Assembly: GCA_030620285.1 (NCBI GenBank)
Contig: JAUXFA010000062.1
Location: forward strand, 1-6,894
DNA: 6,894 nt
Origin: Piscirickettsiaceae bacterium
GTDB taxonomy: Bacteria; Pseudomonadota; Gammaproteobacteria; Nitrosococcales; Methylophagaceae
Reading direction: 5' to 3'
The notes under the pieces were generated by a model. That model saw only the letters and a list, made by a program, of their open reading frames with translations, searched no databases and was not told the origin of the DNA. This document shows positions 4,485-6,894 of the stretch, one piece after another; the stretch's first letter is position 1; each line of letters starts with the position of its first letter. Made by a program: the position numbers and the translations under genes.

Positions 4485-5705
4485 TTAACTATTTTTTGCC
4501 GCAATCCACTGCGACATATATTGGGTACTCGCCATAGAGTGATGTTTCAGCATGCTACCGGTAAAGTTATTGAGCCGATGTTGATTTAAGCATTGTTCTA
4601 TTGCTGTTATTTTTGTTAATAACTGCTTGCCTAATAGCTGACCATCGTATTGTGCCTTTAATAAGACAACAGCATGTTGTTGTGCTTTCAACCATACAGG
4701 TTCATTGCTATACAATTGCACAGCGGCATCGATAAACTCAGCAATATCATCGGCCACAATGCCAGGCCAAGCCTCATTTTGATGCATTCCCTCACTGCCA
4801 ATTGAGGTGGTGACGCTCGGTGTTTGCATGATCATTGCATCCAATAATTTTCCTTTTAGTCCTGCACCAAATCGCAGTGGCGCCAAACAAATGCGAGATT
4901 GTTGCATTACAGATAATGCGTCTTGTGCCCAGCCTTTAATCAAAAACCCTACTTTAGGATTATTTAAAGCCGTTGCTTTGGGTGGCGGATAAGAACCATA
5001 AATATGCAATTCAGCATCTGGAAGTTGTTTTCTAATCAAAGGCCATATTTGTTGAAGGTATAACACCGCATCCCAATTAGGTGCGTGGCGAAAATTACCA
5101 ATGGTCATAAAGTGTTGCCGATTAGAAAAGCTGATCGTTTTAGTTGGGCATTTTTCAAGATCAACCATAAAGGGTAAATGATGAAGCAAACTGGCAGCAA
5201 CGTTAAAGGTGTTGATTAATAAATCCATCTCAAAACGGGAGATGATTAATGAAATATCGCAGCGTAGGATCGCGGCAATTTCACGTTTTGCAATGTCACT
5301 GAAGAGATCTTGCTGTGTTAATTCACGTTCAGCTTTATGAGCTTGGTGACGTGCATGCCGCAGACATTGCAGATCTTCGGTATCTAATATTTTGAGTGCT
5401 TTGGGACAGTTTTTTTCAACTCGCCAGCCAAACTGTTCTTCCATCATAAAGCGGTCAAACAGCACGATATCAGGCTGATATTGTGTGACATACTGATCAA
5501 AACTATCGCTGTTGAGTATGATTTCTTGAGTTGAAATATCTTCACTGGCCAAATCGATCATATGTTCTGTTTGTTGTGCCGGTGTTGCAAATTCAATCTG
5601 CCAGTTTTGCTGTTTGAATAGTCGTAAAATCGACATCATATGGCTACCGGCTGCCGAGGAATTTGGTTCTGGCCATACATAGCCTATCACTAACACTTTT
5701 TTCAT
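4485..5705 (-). CDS. GT4-like glycosyltransferase
   Basis: A 406-residue GT-B fold glycosyltransferase, probably a retaining GT4-type enzyme that uses a nucleotide sugar. Donor and acceptor are unknown. The N-terminal domain opens with VLVIGYVWPEPNSSAAGSHM (4-23), the usual glycine-rich strand-loop. The linker begins near FMTIGNFRHAPNWDAV (199-214). The C-terminal domain has ELHIYGSYPP (232-241), GFLIKGWAQD, and the diagnostic CLAPLRFGAGLKGKLLDAM (273-291), then TPSVTTSIGSEGM (295-307). In the EAMA-like position this protein has DAMI. The tail NNFTGSMLKHHSMASTQYMS (379-398) seems characteristic of this subfamily. No signal peptide or membrane segment is seen, so it is cytosolic or peripheral. 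A TTG-initiated form from 5723 is possible; the ATG at 5705, with GGAAAG at 5711-5716, is preferred. It is not in a polysaccharide cluster, and it faces an RluA gene 34 bases away. Confidence 0.88.
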   Translation of the reverse strand: MKKVLVIGYVWPEPNSSAAGSHMMSILRLFKQQNWQIEFATPAQQTEHMIDLASEDISTQEIILNSDSFDQYVTQYQPDIVLFDRFMMEEQFGWRVEKNCPKALKILDTEDLQCLRHARHQAHKAERELTQQDLFSDIAKREIAAILRCDISLIISRFEMDLLINTFNVAASLLHHLPFMVDLEKCPTKTISFSNRQHFMTIGNFRHAPNWDAVLYLQQIWPLIRKQLPDAELHIYGSYPPPKATALNNPKVGFLIKGWAQDALSVMQQSRICLAPLRFGAGLKGKLLDAMIMQTPSVTTSIGSEGMHQNEAWPGIVADDIAEFIDAAVQLYSNEPVWLKAQQHAVVLLKAQYDGQLLGKQLLTKITAIEQCLNQHRLNNFTGSMLKHHSMASTQYMSQWIAAKNS

Positions 5706-5739
5706 TAAGTCTTTCCGTATCAAAACAATAGGCTAGAAT

Positions 5740-6894
5740 ATGCCCGTGCAAAATAAATATTTTACCTCATTTAAACAAACGATTGATTCGTATTCGCTGC
5801 CTGAAAGGTTCACCTTCCCTTTCTATTATCAGCCGCATCCTCTGTGTTTATTGGCTGCAAAAGAGCTGCAAGATCACCTTATAACGCAGACACAATGGCA
5901 ACATAACTTTGGTCTTGATGGCAATAGTGAAACGGCTATTGGTAAGATGTTTGGGGTGCTGTTAGTGCAAAATAAAAACAATGAAATTGGTTATTTATCC
6001 GCTTTTTCAGGCAAGGTGGCTGATAATAATCATTTGCCGAAATTTGTCCCTCCGGTATTTGACATGCTGGCAGAAGAGGGTTTTTTTATGGCGGGCCAAA
6101 CAGCCATAAACCAACTAAATAAACAGATTAAAGAACGACAGAAAAACCCAAAAATTGCCGAGTTTGAAGCAGCATTAGATGTTGAAAAAGATGCTGAAAA
6201 TACTCAAATATCAGCACATAGAGCGGATATGATTGAAGGTCGTAAAGTGCGTAAGAAGCAGCGTATTGCCGCTGAAAAAAGGTTAAATAACGATGATTTC
6301 CTTCAACTTAAAGATCAATTAAGCAAACAAAGTATTCAACACAAAAACCAATTAAGAGATCTAAACATTTATTGGGATGATCGGGTTGATAAAGCACAAC
6401 AAAAGCTGAAGCCGCTAACCGATGAAATAGAGGGCTTAAAACAACAACGCAAAGACTTATCAAACTCCTTACAGAAAAAGCTATTTGATCACTATAGCTT
6501 TCTAAACAAAGACGGCGTTGAAAAAAGTTTATGTGTTATTTTCAAACAAACAACCCAGCAAACACCGCCAGCAGGAGCAGGGGAATGTGCCACTCCTAAG
6601 TTATTGCAATATGCATTTCAAAATGAGATGAAACCATTAGCCATGGCCGAGTTCTGGTGGGGAAGTTCACCTAAGTCTGAAGTCAGGCAGCACCTCAGTT
6701 TTTATACTGCTTGCCAAGGAAAATGTCAGCCTATTTTAGGACATATGCTGGAAGGCATTACTCTTGATGACAACCCCTTATTAAACAATCCTGCCGCGGG
6801 CAAAACAATTGATATTGTTTATCAAGATGAGGTGATGTTGGTGATTAATAAGCCGGCAGAGTTTTTATCTGTCCCTGGCAAAAATATTGAAGAC
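5740..6894 (+). CDS. RluA-family pseudouridine synthase, long N-terminal form, partial
   Basis: Expected to isomerise uridine to pseudouridine in tRNA and/or 23S rRNA. The visible 385 codons are open to the last base. Residues 1-110 form a conserved extension (LPERFTFPFYYQPHPLCLLA, IGKMFGVLLVQ, GYLSAFSGK, HLPKFVPPVFDML). About 120-245 is a charged Lys/Gln/Glu-rich coiled coil. Then come SLCVIFKQTTQQTPPAGAGE, CATPKLLQYAF, AMAEFWWGSSPKSEVRQH (301-318) and LGHMLEGITLDDNPLL. The catalytic domain starts at IDIVYQDEVMLVINKPAEFL (357-376). The HRLD motif with the catalytic Asp must lie beyond the edge. Long forms of about 550 residues are known in Vibrio, Shewanella and relatives; E. coli RluA has 219 residues and lacks the extension. 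The ATG at 5740 has AGG seven bases upstream and fits the family start. The identity is firm; the RNA target is inferred. Confidence 0.9.
   Translation, partial: MPVQNKYFTSFKQTIDSYSLPERFTFPFYYQPHPLCLLAAKELQDHLITQTQWQHNFGLDGNSETAIGKMFGVLLVQNKNNEIGYLSAFSGKVADNNHLPKFVPPVFDMLAEEGFFMAGQTAINQLNKQIKERQKNPKIAEFEAALDVEKDAENTQISAHRADMIEGRKVRKKQRIAAEKRLNNDDFLQLKDQLSKQSIQHKNQLRDLNIYWDDRVDKAQQKLKPLTDEIEGLKQQRKDLSNSLQKKLFDHYSFLNKDGVEKSLCVIFKQTTQQTPPAGAGECATPKLLQYAFQNEMKPLAMAEFWWGSSPKSEVRQHLSFYTACQGKCQPILGHMLEGITLDDNPLLNNPAAGKTIDIVYQDEVMLVINKPAEFLSVPGKNIED

Noticed and set aside
4807..4992. Plus-strand open frame inside the glycosyltransferase
   Set aside because: It is antisense to the conserved C-terminal GT4 motifs and is a shadow.
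5706..5723. TTG-initiated six-residue extension of the glycosyltransferase
   Set aside because: An ATG at 5705 with GGAAAG five bases upstream starts exactly at the typical MKKVLVIGY strand of the fold.

Overview
The window looks like an ordinary chromosomal stretch of an AT-rich (roughly 40% G+C by eye) gammaproteobacterium. A marine Alteromonadales-type organism (Shewanella, Colwellia, Psychromonas or similar) is my best guess. This rests on how well several proteins fit families common in that group: DUF1415, the long RluA-type pseudouridine synthase with its 'PPAGAGEC' block, DUF2007, DUF1289 and a PrxQ/BCP peroxiredoxin. The genus is an inference. I see no tRNA, rRNA, insertion sequence, phage gene or CRISPR array.

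Layout. (1) 1-377, minus: 5' part of a DUF1415 gene running off the left edge. (2) 557-859, plus: a small exported protein of unknown function, with a good sigma70-like promoter in front and a perfect 15-bp stem-loop behind. (3) 965-1447, minus: an exported His/Tyr/Asn/Ser-rich low-complexity protein with a more ordinary two-cysteine C-terminal segment. (4) 1639-2493, plus: a COG4798-type class I methyltransferase that carries a signal peptide. (5) 2495-3833, minus: a compact four-gene run, read from the right as exported four-cysteine protein, GFA/CENP-V zinc protein, DUF1289 protein, DUF2007 protein with a zinc-ribbon tail. (6) 3927-4478, plus: an exported two-cysteine PrxQ/BCP peroxiredoxin, divergent from that run. 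(7) 4485-5705, minus: a GT4-like glycosyltransferase. (8) 5740-6894, plus: an RluA-family pseudouridine synthase with a long N-terminal extension, cut by the right edge just as the catalytic domain begins.

How the genes fit together. Five of the nine products (small orphan, His/Tyr-rich protein, methyltransferase, four-cysteine protein, peroxiredoxin) have apparent signal peptides, so the window is rich in envelope proteins. The four-gene minus run has cysteine or zinc-ligand clusters in every member. Next to a divergent periplasmic peroxiredoxin, a link to thiol, metal or aldehyde stress is possible, but only as inference. No stretch over 300 bases lacks a gene. The longest gaps are 378-556 and 1448-1638, and both are promoter regions. 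Gene ends are tightly packed: two convergent pairs are separated by only 1 and 6 bases. I do not find a clearly new multi-gene system. The least explained items are the three exported orphans and the glycosyltransferase/RluA head-to-head pair.
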